Assembly (NCBI RefSeq): GCF_033025475.1
Contig: NZ_CP130322.1
Location: 186,001 to 250,000 of the forward strand
Direction: 5' to 3'
DNA: 64,000 bases
From: Sphingomonas sp. C3-2
GTDB taxonomy: Bacteria > Pseudomonadota > Alphaproteobacteria > Sphingomonadales > Sphingomonadaceae
Part shown: positions 19,751 through 30,593 of the stretch, piece by piece
Position numbering within the stretch: position 1 is the stretch's first letter
Layout: each line of letters opens with the position of its first letter
Notes under the pieces: model-generated
What the model was told of the DNA's origin: nothing
Seen by the model: the letters and a program-made list of their open reading frames with translations, nothing else
The model's database searches: none
Position numbers and translations under genes: made by a program

Positions 19751-20215
19751 ATGGCCCGACTTACCAGCGAGCAAGCACACCGCGCACTGAGCGTGGGCGA
19801 GGTCGCGGCGCGCGCCGGCGTTCCCGTTTCCACGCTGCATTTCTATGAGCGCAACGGATTGATCGAAAGCACGCGCAACAACGGCAATCAGAGGCGTTAT
19901 GGCCGGGGCGTGTTGCGCGCGATCGCCATCATCAAGGTCGCACAGCGCGCGGGCATTCCGCTTGCCGTCATCAGGGACCGGCTGAACAGCCTTCCCGCCG
20001 ACCGCGCGACGATCACTGCCGCCGACTGGCGCAGGCTGTCTACCGAATGGCGCGACGAACTCGACGATCGGATCGCCCGCCTTATCCGGCTGCGCGACCA
20101 GATGGCGTCGTGCATCGGTTGCGGCTGCCTGTCGATCGACGATTGCCCGCTTCGCAACCCCGGGGACGAGCTCTCCGAAATGGGAAGCGGCCCGCGCCTG
20201 CTGGACCCCGAATGA
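19751..20215 (+). CDS. soxR: Redox-sensing transcriptional activator SoxR
   Basis: 154-residue MerR-family regulator. The N-terminal winged helix reads [25 protein letters not shown] and [11 protein letters not shown], followed by a dimerisation helix. The [2Fe-2S] cysteine cluster is C121-x2-C124-x-C126-x5-C132 ([12 protein letters not shown]), the SoxR hallmark. I chose ATG 19751; a TTG two codons earlier (19745) is better spaced from the GAGG inside the SoxR box and is a real alternative. In non-enteric bacteria SoxR usually responds to redox-cycling compounds and activates efflux and oxidoreductase genes; the RND pump next door is a candidate target. Confidence 0.95.
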   Translation: MARLTSEQAHRALSVGEVAARAGVPVSTLHFYERNGLIESTRNNGNQRRYGRGVLRAIAIIKVAQRAGIPLAVIRDRLNSLPADRATITAADWRRLSTEWRDELDDRIARLIRLRDQMASCIGCGCLSIDDCPLRNPGDELSEMGSGPRLLDPE

Positions 20216-20245
20216 GCGCGCGCATAGCATCGCCCCAAGCTCGCT

Positions 20246-20265
20246 ATTGCGACTCGTTACTATTA
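20246..20265. promoter_or_regulatory. Putative iron-responsive box upstream of DUF4198 gene
   Basis: ATTGCGACTCGTTACTATTA agrees at 16 of 20 positions with 18918-18937 and contains (in reverse complement) GAGTCGCAAT, a motif repeated before other iron genes in this window. Partial match to the Fur consensus. The regulator is inferred. Confidence 0.45.
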
Positions 20266-20400
20266 TCGTTAACCTCCTGAAATCCGCTGGACCGGGACGG
20301 AAAGATGCGTGCCAAGCACTTTTCCGGCTGTGCTGCGCACGCCATGCGCAGCCCTGCCCCAACCGACTGGATCTTTCGGCAAACTCATAGGGGGAATTAC

Positions 20401-21045
20401 ATGCTCAAGCCTCTTCTCACGAGCGCGATGCTGTTCGCCGCGACCGCCCCGGCCGCCGCGCACGAAATCTGGATCGAGCGCGACGCAACCGGCCCGGCAC
20501 GAATATATTTCGGCGAACCCGCAGCGGACGTCGCCGAGCCGGGCGAACCCGATGCGGCGCAACTGAAAAAGCCGCTTATTTTCCTGAGCGACCGGACCAA
20601 GCCGATCGCCGCCCGGCTGGTGGGCGATCATCTCGACGCGGAAGCGCCCGGCTCGGCAGACCTCCGGCTATACGACACCTCCGCCTTCGATCCATGGGAC
20701 CATGACGGCGTAAAGAATGCCGCGATCTTCCATGCGCGCGAGGGGCGCCGGGAAACGGTGGCAAAGCTTGATTTCGAGATCGTGCCCCTTGCGGCCGATG
20801 CCGACCGGTTCAGGGTTCAGTTCCAAGGCAAGCCGATGCCCAGCACCGCTGTCACCGTGATCGCCCCCGGCAAGTGGCAAAAGACCCTGCGCACCGATGA
20901 TCAGGGCATCGTCGCCGTCCCCAACAAGGGTGCAGGACGCTATATCATCGTCGCCAGTCACGGTGAGGATGCGAAGATGGATGTCGGCGGCGTAACGGCC
21001 GAAAAGCTCCACCATGTCACCACGCTGAGCTACCGCACCAACTGA
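20401..21045 (+). CDS. DUF4198-family periplasmic protein
   Basis: 214 residues with a Sec signal peptide (MLKPLLTSAMLFAATAPAAA) and a mature protein starting HEIWIERD, the usual DUF4198 opening (AHxxWIxP-like). It is predicted all-beta, ending in an Ig-like repeat with TAVTVIAPGKWQKTLRTDDQGIVAVPNKGAGRYIIVAS. AGGGGG precedes the ATG at 20401. DUF4198 proteins are commonly found beside metal transporters and TonB receptors, though the role is unproven. The iron-type box upstream and the island downstream suggest a part in iron acquisition. It ends in a strong hairpin. Confidence 0.8.
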   Translation: MLKPLLTSAMLFAATAPAAAHEIWIERDATGPARIYFGEPAADVAEPGEPDAAQLKKPLIFLSDRTKPIAARLVGDHLDAEAPGSADLRLYDTSAFDPWDHDGVKNAAIFHAREGRRETVAKLDFEIVPLAADADRFRVQFQGKPMPSTAVTVIAPGKWQKTLRTDDQGIVAVPNKGAGRYIIVASHGEDAKMDVGGVTAEKLHHVTTLSYRTN

Positions 21046-21064
21046 CCTTTCCCGCCATATTCAA

Positions 21065-21091
21065 CCCTGCGCCGCCCGTGGCGGCGCAGGG
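21065..21091 (+). terminator. Terminator-like hairpin after DUF4198 gene
   Basis: Perfect 12-bp GC-rich stem (21065-21076 with 21080-21091) with a 3-base loop, starting 20 bases after the stop codon and followed by CGTTTGG. The T tract is weak. Confidence 0.65.
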
Positions 21092-21154
21092 CGTTTGGAA
21101 ACGACCAGAGCCAGCCCTTCGCAACGCACAAGCGGTTCATTACAAGCGGACGCT

Positions 21155-21686
21155 ATGGACCGATATGTTGTTATCTCTGGGTGTTCGGGTGGTGGCAAAT
21201 CGACGCTGCTGGCTGAATTGAAAAGGCGGGGCTACGCGGTCTTTGAAGAGCCGGGCCGCAAGATCATTGCCGAAGAGAGGCTGGGATCGGGACGCGCATT
21301 GCCCTGGGTCAACCTTATGGCATTTGCAGAGCGGGCGATCGAAATGTCGCTTGAGGACCGAGAGCGGGCAAAAAATCTGCCCGGGATGGTTTTTTTTTGA
21401 TCGCGGCCTCATCGATGCAGCCGCCACGCTCGAATATGCTACGGGCAAACCGGTCCTGAAGTCCTACGCAACAGCGCGTTACAATAAGCTGGTTTTCATG
21501 ACGCCACCTTGGCCGGAAATTTACGTTGGTGACGACGATCGTCAGCACGGCCTGGAAGAAGCGGTGAACGAGTATGAGCGGTTGCTGACGGCATTTTTGT
21601 CGCTTGGCTACGACATCCAGTTACTGCCAAGGGTGGCGGTGAACAGCCGAGCAGACTTCATTATGGAGCGCCTTGGATTGGCTTGA
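21155..21686 (+). pseudogene. AAA-family ATPase (AAA_28 type), frameshifted at a T9 run
   Basis: Two reading frames together encode one protein of about 176 residues. The first part starts MDRYVVISGCSGGGKSTLLA with Walker A GCSGGGKS and runs to NLPGMVFF; the second continues FDRGLIDAAATLEYATGKP through YVGDDDRQHGLEEAVNEYERLL to the end. The break is in a run of nine T at 21390-21398: eight T would join GMVFF to DRGLID in frame. The protein resembles small predicted ATPase/kinase-like AAA_28 proteins. Possible explanations are a sequencing error in the homopolymer, a recent inactivation, or slippage-based expression. The upstream hairpin separates it from the DUF4198 gene. Confidence 0.8.
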
Positions 21687-21737
21687 ACCTCGCCCAAAGC
21701 GGGTTGCCCCACCTCGGTCATCTGACAGCCTGGCGCC

Positions 21738-23123
21738 CTATCGCGCGGAGGGGGATTCCGGAGCGATCCAGCCGCCGCCCAGCGTCTGATGAAGCGAGAT
21801 TGAGGCGGCCAGCCGGTTGCCGCGCGCCTGGGCCAGCCGGTCGCGCGCGGCGTAGAGCGTGCGCTGGGCATCGAGGCTGGCGGTGATTTCCTCCACCCCC
21901 GCACGGTAGCGCGCCTCGCTCGCGGCAGCCGCACGCGCCGCTTCGTTCGCCTGCACCTCCAGCGCGGCAACCGCGCGGTCGAGGCTGGAGATCGCGGTCA
22001 GATCGCGCTCGACTTCGGAAAAAGCCTGCAGCACGGCCTTGCGATAGGCGGCTTCGCGTTCGCTGCGGACACCGCGCGCCGTATCGCGTGCGCCCGCGAG
22101 GCGGCCATGATCGAGCAGAGGCTGGGTCAGCCCGGCGACGAGATTGTAGAAGGCCGCGCTTGGCCCTGCCCCGCCTTCGACCCCACGCGCGGCGGTCAGG
22201 GTGATACTGGGGAGCATCGCGGTGCGGGCCGCCTCGGCATCCGCCACCGCCGCCGCGAGCGCGGCGTGCACAGAGGCGATATCGGGCCGACGCCGGAGCA
22301 GATCCGACGACAGACCCGGCACCACAGCCGGCATATGCGCGATCGCCGCCAGCCCCTGCCCCGCAACGTCGAACCCCTGCGCCTGCCGTCCGACCAGCAG
22401 CGCGAGCGCGGCGCGAAACTCGCCTTCGGCCTGATCGAGCGCGGCAAGGTCGGCCTCCTCCCCCGCAACCAGCGCATGTTGCGCCGCGACATCGCCCGCA
22501 AGCGCAACGCCGACCCGGCTCATCGCCTCTACCCGCGCCAGCAGCGTGCGCGCCGCGCGCAGGTTCAGCCGGCCGATCGCCTGCCGATCGCGCACCGTCA
22601 TCAACCCGGCATAGTTGCGAACGACGTCGCCCGTCACCATCAGCCGAACGGTATCCTGATCGAAGCGCGAGGCAAGCAGGCTGAAGCGGGCGGCGTTGCG
22701 CCCCGCGCGGTAACGTCCCCACAGATCGACTTCATATGCGGCGGTAAGTTGGGCGCCCCAGCGCTCGGCAACCACCGATGCTGCACCGTCGCTGCGCGCC
22801 GCCGATCCCTCGACCTGCACGCCGGGCAAAAGCAGCGCCCCCGCGCTTCGCGCACGCCCCCGGGCCTGTTCGACACGGCCCAGCGCCATGCCGATATCGG
22901 CATTGACGGCGTGCGCCTCGGCAATGAGCGCGTCGATTTCGGGACTGCCATAGCCGCTCCACCAATTCGGCTGCGGCCAGCGTGCCTCCCCCGACGCCAG
23001 ATCGCCCCGGGCAAGCGGCAGCGCGGCCGGGGCCACCGCATGATCGGTTGCAGCACAACCGGTCAGCAACAATCCCGTGACTGCCGCGACAGCGGATATG
23101 AATTGAGGCGAATATCGCGACAT
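21738..23123 (-). CDS. Outer-membrane factor of the MdtABC-type pump (NodT/OprM lipoprotein)
   Basis: 461 residues. The lipoprotein signal ends LLLTGC, and the mature part begins with WWSGYGSPEIDALIAEA, typical of NodT-type channels. The two repeat domains and the terminal SLHQTLGGGW match the family. The start is ambiguous: ATG 23123, or TTG 23132 which is ten bases after AAGGAG. It is divergent from the adaptor and two-pump operon across a Fur-type box, so the four genes together form a complete tripartite system, transcribed as two units from one control region. Confidence 0.9.
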   Translation of the reverse strand: MSRYSPQFISAVAAVTGLLLTGCAATDHAVAPAALPLARGDLASGEARWPQPNWWSGYGSPEIDALIAEAHAVNADIGMALGRVEQARGRARSAGALLLPGVQVEGSAARSDGAASVVAERWGAQLTAAYEVDLWGRYRAGRNAARFSLLASRFDQDTVRLMVTGDVVRNYAGLMTVRDRQAIGRLNLRAARTLLARVEAMSRVGVALAGDVAAQHALVAGEEADLAALDQAEGEFRAALALLVGRQAQGFDVAGQGLAAIAHMPAVVPGLSSDLLRRRPDIASVHAALAAAVADAEAARTAMLPSITLTAARGVEGGAGPSAAFYNLVAGLTQPLLDHGRLAGARDTARGVRSEREAAYRKAVLQAFSEVERDLTAISSLDRAVAALEVQANEAARAAAASEARYRAGVEEITASLDAQRTLYAARDRLAQARGNRLAASISLHQTLGGGWIAPESPSAR

Positions 23124-23163
23124 TGTGCGCAACCCTATGAAACTCCTTGCCCGATCTGGCTGA

Positions 23164-23192
23164 TGTCATTATTGATAATGACAATCAATTAG
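23164..23192. promoter_or_regulatory. Fur box between outer-membrane factor and mdtABC-like operon
   Basis: TGTCATTATTGATAATGACA (23164-23183) is a palindrome broken only at the two central bases. The overlapping 19-mer at 23174-23192 matches the Fur consensus GATAATGATAATCATTATC at 14 of 19 positions. It lies 41 bases before the outer-membrane-factor start and 26 bases before the adaptor start, so it can repress both directions. Confidence 0.8.
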
Positions 23193-23217
23193 AAAAAGAC
23201 TCAGTGGAGTGATTGGT

Positions 23218-24384
23218 TTGGATCGGGAAGCTTTGCCGGCTGCGCGGCGGGTGCGTGGGCGGATATTGTCGGGGGTGGCCGGACTATTTGTCCTGGCAGG
23301 GGGTTTCTGGTGGTTGGGCAACACAGCCGCGCCCGAAGAAACCAAAGCGGATTCCCCCGCCATCGTCCGCATTGCACAGGCGCAGTCAGGCCCATTCGAT
23401 GTCGAGATCAAGGCGCTTGGCACCGTGACCCCGCTCGCCAGCGTAACGGTGCGCAGCCGGGTGGACGGCGAATTGGTACGCGTCCATTTTCGCGAGGGCC
23501 AGCATGTAGCCAAGGGCCAGCTTCTCGCCGAGATCGACCCGCGCCCTTACCGCGCAAACCTGGCGCAGGCCGTGGGCGAACGGCAGCAAAGCGAGGCGCA
23601 ACTGACACAGGCCCGGCGCGAGCTGGCCCAGCATCGCACGCTCGCGCGTGACGGCTATACCACGCAGACCAAGCTCGATCAGCAGCAGGCGTTGATCGGC
23701 CAGTTCAGCGGCGCCGTCGCGGCCAACGATGCGCGGATCGCCGATGCCCGGCTGCAGCTTGAATTTGCCGCGATCCGCGCGCCCATTACGGGCCGGATCG
23801 GGCTGCGCGGGATCGATGCCGGCAATCTGGTGCGCGCGGGCGACACCGCCGAGATCGCCACGATCACCCAGATGCAGCCGATATCGGTGATCTTCACCAT
23901 CCCCGAAGCGCAGATTGACGCGGTGCGCGCGGCGATGCAGGCCGGTGCCCTCAAGGTCAAAGCCTGGGATCGCGGCGAACGCGCCGAGCTGGCAGAAGGC
24001 CGGCTGGAAACGATCGACAACCGCATCGATCCCGGTTCGGGCACATTGCGGCTGCGCGGAACATTTTCAAATGCCGACGAACAGCTTTTCCCCAACCAGT
24101 TCGTCAATATAAGGCTGGGGCTGCAGACCGTTGCGAATGCGGTGACCGTGCCTGCGGCGGCCGTGCAGCAAGGCAATACGGGGCCGTTCGTCTATATCGT
24201 CGACAAGGCCGGCCTTGCCCGGCGCCGCGAGATCGCCCCCGGGCCGAGCGACGGGGAGCGGATGCAGATCTTGCGCGGCGTGGTTCCGGGCGAGCGCGTC
24301 GTGCTGGAAGGTTTCGACCGCGTGAAGGACGGGGGAAAGGTGGAAATCGTCGCCCGTTCGGCGGGCGTTCCCGCCGCGAAATGA
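23218..24384 (+). CDS. RND adaptor protein, MdtA-like
   Basis: 388-residue membrane fusion protein. A single anchor ([19 protein letters not shown]) is followed by the MdtA-type sequence [40 protein letters not shown], the hairpin, and the second lipoyl half [19 protein letters not shown] chose TTG 23218 because GTGGAG lies eight bases upstream; the GTG at 23209 overlaps that site. It is the first gene of an adaptor-pump-pump operon, with the second gene starting 10 bases after the stop. Regulation by Fur is indicated by the box upstream. Confidence 0.92.
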   Translation: MDREALPAARRVRGRILSGVAGLFVLAGGFWWLGNTAAPEETKADSPAIVRIAQAQSGPFDVEIKALGTVTPLASVTVRSRVDGELVRVHFREGQHVAKGQLLAEIDPRPYRANLAQAVGERQQSEAQLTQARRELAQHRTLARDGYTTQTKLDQQQALIGQFSGAVAANDARIADARLQLEFAAIRAPITGRIGLRGIDAGNLVRAGDTAEIATITQMQPISVIFTIPEAQIDAVRAAMQAGALKVKAWDRGERAELAEGRLETIDNRIDPGSGTLRLRGTFSNADEQLFPNQFVNIRLGLQTVANAVTVPAAAVQQGNTGPFVYIVDKAGLARRREIAPGPSDGERMQILRGVVPGERVVLEGFDRVKDGGKVEIVARSAGVPAAK

Positions 24385-24394
24385 CCGCCCGGCC

Positions 24395-27300
24395 ATGAAT
24401 ATTTCGCGCGGTTTCATCCTGCGCCCGGTTGCCACCGGGCTGCTCATGGCGGCTTTGCTGCTGTCCGGGCTGATCGCCTATCGGTTGCTGCCGGTCGCGG
24501 CGCTGCCCCAGGTCGATTATCCGGTCATCCAGATATTCACCTTTTATCCCGGCGCCAGCCCGGACGTGTCCTCGAGCGCGGTCAGCGCCCCGCTGGAACG
24601 TCGTTTCGGCCAGATCCCGGGGCTGCGCCAAATGTCTTCGAGCAGTTCGGGGGGCGCGTCGGTCATCACGCTGCAATTCGCGCTGGAAGTGCCGATGAGC
24701 GTGGCCGAACAGGAAGTGCAGGCGGCAATCGCCGCCTCCGCCACGTTGCTGCCCGATGATCTGCCGACCCCCCCGGTCTATCGCAAGGTCAATCCGGCCG
24801 ATACGCCGATCATGACATTGGCGATCAGCTCGCCCGCGCTGCCATTGCCCGAAATCTACGACATGGTCGACACGCGCATGGCGCAGAAATTGTCGCAAAC
24901 GCCGGGCGTGGGCATGGTCAGCCTGGCCGGCGGGCAGCGCCCTGCGGTGCGCCTGCAGATCGACCCCGCCGCACTGGCGGCCCGCGGCCTTGATATGGAG
25001 GATGTACGCGAAGCGATTAACACCGCATCGGTAAACCAGCCCAAGGGCAGTTTCGACAGCCCGACCCGATCGATCATGATGGACGCCAATGACCAGCTTT
25101 CCTCGGCCGAGGAATATCGGTCGCTGGTGATTGGCTGGTCGAATGGCGCACCGCTGACATTGGGTGAGGTTGCGCGCGTGGAAAGCGGCGCCGAAGACCG
25201 CCGCCTTGCCGCCTGGTCGGGCCCGGTTCCGGCGGTTCTGGTGAACATCCAGCGTCAGCCGGGTGCCAATGTGATCGACGTGGTCGACCGCGTTCGCGCC
25301 AGCCTGCCCGCGCTTACCGCCGGACTGCCCGCGTCGGTCAAGGTGGATGTGCTGACCGACCGCACCGAGACGATCCGCGCCTCGGTCCACGGTGTGCAGG
25401 TGGAGATGGTCTTCGCCATCGCGCTGGTGGTGTTGGTGACCTTTCTGTTCCTGCGCAACCTGCCGGCGACGGTGATCCCGGGCATCGCCGTGCCGTTGTC
25501 GCTCGTCGGCACGTTCGGGGTGATGTATCTGCTCGGTTTCAGCCTCAACAACCTGACGCTGATGGCGCTGACGATCGCCACCGGCTTCGTCGTCGACGAT
25601 GCCATCGTCATGCTCGAAAACATCGCCCGCCATCTCGAAAAGGGTGAAAGCCCGATGCAGGCGGCGTTGAAGGGCGCGGGCGAGATCGGTTTCACGCTGG
25701 TATCGCTGACCGTCAGCCTGATCGCGGTGCTGATCCCGCTCCTGTTCATGGGCGATGTCGTCGGCCGGCTGTTCCGCGAGTTCGCGGTCACGCTGGCGGT
25801 GGCGATCGCGCTATCGCTGGTGATCTCGCTGACGCTGACGCCGATGATGTGCGCGCGCATGCTGAAGCCGCACGCGCCCGCCACGCGCGAAGGCCTGCTC
25901 GACCGCGTGATCGCGCGCTACGAAGCGCTGCTGGACAAGGCGCTGGATCGGCAACCGCTGATGCTGGGGCTGATGCTGGGCACGTTGCTGCTCACGGCTT
26001 TGCTCTATTTGGTCGTCCCCAAGGGCTTTTTCCCCGTGCAGGATGCCGGTGCCGTTCAGGTGGTTACGCAGGCGCCCGAGGATATTTCGTTCGCCGCCAT
26101 GGCCGAACGACAACAGAAACTGGTCGATGCGATCCGCACCGACCCGGCGGTGGCCACCGTCTCGTCGTTCATCGGGGTCGATGCCAACAACCCCACGCTC
26201 AACAGCGGGCGCATGCTGGTGAACCTGAAACCCCATGCTGACCGTGACGGCGCGCTGACGGTGATCGACCGGCTCGGCATCGCCACGGACAGGATACCCG
26301 GCATCCGCGCCTATATGCAGCCGGTGCAGGAACTGAACGTCGACGACCAGACGAGCCGCACGCAGTACCGCCTCAGCCTTTCCTCCCCGGATGCAAAGCA
26401 GTTGGCGGAGTGGACGCCCAAATTCATCGAGCGCCTGCGCGCGCGGGGCGCACTGGCCGATGTTGCCGACGATCTGCACGCGGGGGGCCTGCAGGCCCAT
26501 GTCGAGATCGACCGCGCGGCCGCCAGCCGGCTGGGCATCAACGCGAGCGATATCAACGCCGCGCTCTACAACGCCTTCGGCCAGCGCCAGATCACGACGC
26601 TGTTCACCCAGGCCAATCAATATCGCGTCGTGATCGAAGCCGATCCGCGCCTGCAACAGGGGCCGGACGATCTGGGCCGAATTTTCGTCAAGGCAGCGGA
26701 CGGAACGCCCGTCCCGCTGGCGGGTCTGGTCCGTGTCGAGATGCGTTCGGCACCGCTGATGCTGAGCCGTATCGGCCAGTTCCCCGCCGCGACGATCGCG
26801 TTCAACCTTGCCCCCGATACATCGCTGAGCGGTGCGGTGGCGGCGATCGACGCGGCCTGGGCCGAACTGGGCGCACCGCCATCGGTGACGATGGCCTATC
26901 AGGGCGCTGCGAGCGCGTTTCAAGCGTCGCTGGACAGCACGTTGTGGCTGATCCTGGCAGCCGTGGTGGTGATGTATCTGGTGCTGGGCATGCTGTATGA
27001 AAGCACGGTCCACCCGATCACGATCCTTTCGACGCTGCCCTCGGCGGCGGTGGGTGCGTTGCTGGCGTTGCTGATCGCGCAGGAGCCGCTCGACCTGATT
27101 GCGGTGATCGGGATCATCCTGCTGATCGGCCTCGTCAAGAAAAACGGGATCATGATGGTCGATTTCGCGCTGGAGGCCGAACGGCGCGAAGGCCTGTCCC
27201 CGCGCGAAGCGATCCGCCGCGCCGCGCTGCTCCGCTTCCGCCCGATCCTCATGACGACGCTCGCCGCCCTGTTCGGTGCGCTGCCGCTGATGTTCGCGCA

Positions 27301-27478
27301 GGGCGCCGGGGCCGAGCTGCGCCATCCGCTCGGGCTTGTCATGGTCGGTGGGCTGATCGTCAGCCAGGTGCTGACCCTGTTCACCACGCCGGTCGTCTAT
27401 CTCTGGTTCGATGGCCTGGCCCGGCGGCTGCGCGCCCGGCGGAGCGGCGACGACGCCGAGGCGCTGCGCGCGACATGA
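24395..27478 (+). CDS. RND pump inner-membrane subunit, MdtB-like
   Basis: 1027 residues, starting [23 protein letters not shown]. It carries the proton-relay pair in [17 protein letters not shown], twelve membrane spans, and porter domains with [17 protein letters not shown] and FAMVFAI-like TM2. Pairs of MdtB/MdtC-type subunits form heteromeric RND pumps; the next gene is the partner and overlaps it by ATGA, which fits equal production. Known MdtABC pumps export bile salts and novobiocin, and in Pseudomonas they take part in siderophore export; here the substrate is inferred from the Fur box and the neighbouring iron genes only. Confidence 0.92.
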   Translation: MNISRGFILRPVATGLLMAALLLSGLIAYRLLPVAALPQVDYPVIQIFTFYPGASPDVSSSAVSAPLERRFGQIPGLRQMSSSSSGGASVITLQFALEVPMSVAEQEVQAAIAASATLLPDDLPTPPVYRKVNPADTPIMTLAISSPALPLPEIYDMVDTRMAQKLSQTPGVGMVSLAGGQRPAVRLQIDPAALAARGLDMEDVREAINTASVNQPKGSFDSPTRSIMMDANDQLSSAEEYRSLVIGWSNGAPLTLGEVARVESGAEDRRLAAWSGPVPAVLVNIQRQPGANVIDVVDRVRASLPALTAGLPASVKVDVLTDRTETIRASVHGVQVEMVFAIALVVLVTFLFLRNLPATVIPGIAVPLSLVGTFGVMYLLGFSLNNLTLMALTIATGFVVDDAIVMLENIARHLEKGESPMQAALKGAGEIGFTLVSLTVSLIAVLIPLLFMGDVVGRLFREFAVTLAVAIALSLVISLTLTPMMCARMLKPHAPATREGLLDRVIARYEALLDKALDRQPLMLGLMLGTLLLTALLYLVVPKGFFPVQDAGAVQVVTQAPEDISFAAMAERQQKLVDAIRTDPAVATVSSFIGVDANNPTLNSGRMLVNLKPHADRDGALTVIDRLGIATDRIPGIRAYMQPVQELNVDDQTSRTQYRLSLSSPDAKQLAEWTPKFIERLRARGALADVADDLHAGGLQAHVEIDRAAASRLGINASDINAALYNAFGQRQITTLFTQANQYRVVIEADPRLQQGPDDLGRIFVKAADGTPVPLAGLVRVEMRSAPLMLSRIGQFPAATIAFNLAPDTSLSGAVAAIDAAWAELGAPPSVTMAYQGAASAFQASLDSTLWLILAAVVVMYLVLGMLYESTVHPITILSTLPSAAVGALLALLIAQEPLDLIAVIGIILLIGLVKKNGIMMVDFALEAERREGLSPREAIRRAALLRFRPILMTTLAALFGALPLMFAQGAGAELRHPLGLVMVGGLIVSQVLTLFTTPVVYLWFDGLARRLRARRSGDDAEALRAT

Positions 27479-30400
27479 TTGCCCGTTTCTTCATTATGCG
27501 ACCGGTGGCGAGCGCCCTGCTTGCGCTGGCGATGATGCTGACGGGCCTGCTGGCCTGGCGCATGCTGCCGACCGCACCGCTGCCCGAGGTCGACTTCCCC
27601 GCCATCGCGGTGGAGGCCAGCCTGCCCGGCGCCAATCCACGGACCATGGCAGCGGCGGTGGCGGTGCCGCTGCAGCGCGCGCTGGGCAGCATTGCCGGGA
27701 TCCGCATCCTCGAGGCGACCAGCGGCCAGGGCACGGTCGAGATCGTCATGATTTTCGAGCTTGGGCGCGATATCAACGACGCCGCGCGCGACGTTCAGGC
27801 CGCGATCAACGCCGCACGGGGCCAATTGCCCTCAGGAATGCCGTCCGAGCCGGTCTATCGCAAGCTCAACCCCAGTCAGGCGCCGATCATGGCGCTGGCG
27901 CTGTCATCGGACAGCTTGCCGCCTGAACGGCTATATGACGAGGCTTCGGCCATCCTTGCGCAAAAGCTGTCGCAGGTGCCGGGCGTCGGCGAGGTATCGA
28001 TCGGCGGTGCCTCCCTGCCCGCGGTGCGTGTCCAGCTCAACCCGCATGCGCTTGCCGCGCAGGGCATTGCGCTTGACGAAGTGCGCGAGGCGATCGCCCG
28101 GTCCAATGCGCTGACCCCGCTCGGCATGACCGAGCAGGGCGATCGCAGCTGGACCATCGGCAGCAACGCGCAGCTGCGCGCCGTCAGCGATTATGAGATG
28201 CTGGTGGTCGCGCGCCGCCCCAATGGGCTGGTCCGCCTTGCCGATGTGGCGACGGTGACCGAGGCGACCGAAAACCGCTATGCCATGGGCTTTCACAATG
28301 ATCGCCCCGCCGTCTTGCTGACGGTGCGCCGCCAGCCGGGCGCCAATATCGTCGCCACCACCGACGCCATTCAGGCGAGCCTGCCCGGATTGCGCGCGCT
28401 GTTGCCCGCGCAGACCAAGCTGGAGGTCGTGCTCGATCGTTCGCCGGGCATCCGCGCGACCATTCGCGAAGCGCAGCTTGCGCTTGCGCTGTCGGTTGGG
28501 CTGGTCATTCTCGTCGTCGGGCTGTTCCTGCGGCGCTGGCACGCGGCGGTGATCCCGAGCCTTGCGATCCCGGTGGCGCTCGTCACCAGCTTTGCCGCCA
28601 TGTGGGCGCTTGGGTTCAGCCTCAACAATCTGTCGCTGACAGCGCTGATCGTCGCCGCGGGGCTGGTGGTTGACGACGCGATCGTGGTGCTGGAGAATAT
28701 TTCACGTCATATCGAGGCGGGCCTTTCGCCGCGTCGCGCCGCGCTGCGCGGAACGCGCGAAGTTGGCTTCACGCTCATTGCCATGAACCTGTCGCTGCTC
28801 GTCGTCTTCATCGCGATCCTGTTCATGGGCGGGGTCATCACGCTGCTGTTCCGCGAATTCTCGCTGACGCTGGCGGCGGCGATGCTGATTTCGCTCATCG
28901 TTTCACTTACACTGACCCCCGCGCTCTGCGCGCGCTTGCTGAAGCCGACGCCAGCCAAGACCCGGCGTGCCGGCTGGCCCGCGCGCATCGCCGCCTTTTA
29001 CGAACGCACGCTGGATATCGCGCTGCGCCACCGGCGGATGACGCTGGCGCTGCTTGCGGGCGTCATGGCGATCAATGTCGGGCTCTACATCGTCATCCCG
29101 AAGGGGTTCCTACCCGAACAGGACACCGGCCAGCTCACCGCGTTCGCGCGCGGCGACGACGGCATGTCTTTCCAGCTGATGCAGCCCAAGATCGAGACTT
29201 ATCGCCATTACCTGCTCGCCGATCCGGCGGTTGCCGATGTCGTCGGCCAGGCAGGCGGGGAGACCGGGATCAACAATGCCAGCATGATGATCCGCCTGAA
29301 GCCGATGTCCGAACGGCGCGAAACCGCCGGCGCGGTGGTTGAACGGCTGCGCGCGGGCATGCCCAAGGTGCCGGGCGGCGTGCTCTGGGTGAATGTCGAT
29401 CAGGATATCCAGCTGGAGCCCCCCGGCCAGCAGGGTCAGGATTTTCACCTGCGGTTGCTCTCTCCTAAGCTCGAGGGCCTCAAGGACTGGCAGCGCAAGG
29501 CCGCCGCCGCGCTTGAGGCATTGCCCGAGCTGACCGATGTCGACGGCCGCGCCGATGGCGGCAATCTGCAGATCAACCTCGACATCGATCGCGATGCGGC
29601 GGCCCGGCTGGGTGTCGACATGCGCACGATCACCGGCGTGCTCAACAACAGTTTCAGCCAGCGGCAGGTGGCCACGCTCTACGGCGATCTCAACCAGTAT
29701 CGCGTGATCCTGGAACTGGAGCCGCGCTACACCACCGATCCCGGTGTGCTTGATCTCGTCCACGTCATTGCCGCCGATGGGCGGCGCGTGCCGCTAACCG
29801 CATTTACCACGCGGACACAGGGGCTGGCGGATGACTGGATTCCCCACCGCGACCAGTTTGCCGCGCGCCGTGTCAGCTTTTCGCTCGCCCCCGGCGTCGC
29901 CCCCGAACAGGCGGCAGCGGCGATCGACCGCGCGGTGGCCGGACTGATGCTGCCCAATGACGTACAGGCGAAAATGGCTGGCGAACTCGATATCGCCGGG
30001 GCCAGCGCGCAAAGCCAGCCACTGCTGTTGCTGGGCGTGATCCTCGCGGTGTTCATCGTGCTTGGCATATTGTACGAAAGCCTGCTGCACCCGCTGACGA
30101 TCTTGTCCACCCTGCCTTCGGCCGGGGTCGGTGCGTTTCTGGCGCTTTGGCTGACGGGGTTCGAATTCTCCCTGATCGCGCTGCTCGGCCTGTTCCTGTT
30201 GATCGGCATGGTGATGAAGAACGCGATCCTGATGATCGATTTCGCACTCGCCCGGCAACGCCGTGACGGGCTGGATCCGCTGGAGGCGATTCGCGAAGCC
30301 GCGCGGCTGCGGCTGCGGCCGATCCTGATGACCAACATGGCGGCAATGCTGGGCGCCCTGCCGCTGGTGCTGGGCATGGGCGAAGGCGCGGAAATGCGCC

Positions 30401-30561
30401 AGCCGCTGGGCATTTGCATCGTCGGCGGATTGCTGGTGAGCCAGTTGCTGACGCTCTACACGACGCCGGTGGTCTATCTCGTCGTCGAACATCTTGGCGC
30501 GAAATTCCGCAACCGTGCCGGGCGCGTGCCGGCACAGGAAACGCCGATAGCGCCCCGGTGA
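27475..30561 (+). CDS. RND pump inner-membrane subunit, MdtC-like
   Basis: 1028 residues, starting [24 protein letters not shown] and overlapping the mdtB-like stop by ATGA. The proton-relay motif [21 protein letters not shown] and the twelve-span RND topology are intact. It is similar in length and motif order to the preceding gene, but clearly a diverged paralogue rather than a recent duplicate, as expected for an MdtB/MdtC pair. Its stop codon lies inside an 11-bp stem hairpin shared with the convergent DUF3649 gene. Confidence 0.92.
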   Translation: MIARFFIMRPVASALLALAMMLTGLLAWRMLPTAPLPEVDFPAIAVEASLPGANPRTMAAAVAVPLQRALGSIAGIRILEATSGQGTVEIVMIFELGRDINDAARDVQAAINAARGQLPSGMPSEPVYRKLNPSQAPIMALALSSDSLPPERLYDEASAILAQKLSQVPGVGEVSIGGASLPAVRVQLNPHALAAQGIALDEVREAIARSNALTPLGMTEQGDRSWTIGSNAQLRAVSDYEMLVVARRPNGLVRLADVATVTEATENRYAMGFHNDRPAVLLTVRRQPGANIVATTDAIQASLPGLRALLPAQTKLEVVLDRSPGIRATIREAQLALALSVGLVILVVGLFLRRWHAAVIPSLAIPVALVTSFAAMWALGFSLNNLSLTALIVAAGLVVDDAIVVLENISRHIEAGLSPRRAALRGTREVGFTLIAMNLSLLVVFIAILFMGGVITLLFREFSLTLAAAMLISLIVSLTLTPALCARLLKPTPAKTRRAGWPARIAAFYERTLDIALRHRRMTLALLAGVMAINVGLYIVIPKGFLPEQDTGQLTAFARGDDGMSFQLMQPKIETYRHYLLADPAVADVVGQAGGETGINNASMMIRLKPMSERRETAGAVVERLRAGMPKVPGGVLWVNVDQDIQLEPPGQQGQDFHLRLLSPKLEGLKDWQRKAAAALEALPELTDVDGRADGGNLQINLDIDRDAAARLGVDMRTITGVLNNSFSQRQVATLYGDLNQYRVILELEPRYTTDPGVLDLVHVIAADGRRVPLTAFTTRTQGLADDWIPHRDQFAARRVSFSLAPGVAPEQAAAAIDRAVAGLMLPNDVQAKMAGELDIAGASAQSQPLLLLGVILAVFIVLGILYESLLHPLTILSTLPSAGVGAFLALWLTGFEFSLIALLGLFLLIGMVMKNAILMIDFALARQRRDGLDPLEAIREAARLRLRPILMTNMAAMLGALPLVLGMGEGAEMRQPLGICIVGGLLVSQLLTLYTTPVVYLVVEHLGAKFRNRAGRVPAQETPIAPR

Positions 30562-30578
30562 AGGGAGGCTATCGGCGT
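30541..30578. terminator. Hairpin at the convergent end of the pump and siderophore operons
   Basis: Perfect 11-bp inverted repeat (30541-30551 with 30568-30578) with a 16-base loop. The left arm is inside the last codons of the mdtC-like gene. It probably acts as terminator for the plus-strand pump operon (TAGATTTC follows) and limits antisense reading from the DUF3649 side. Confidence 0.6.
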
Positions 30579-30593
30579 TAGATTTCAAACGCT

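Noticed and set aside
24104-25633. 509-codon minus-strand frame opposite the mdtB-like gene
   Set aside because: Antisense shadow of an RND gene; no motif, no start signal.
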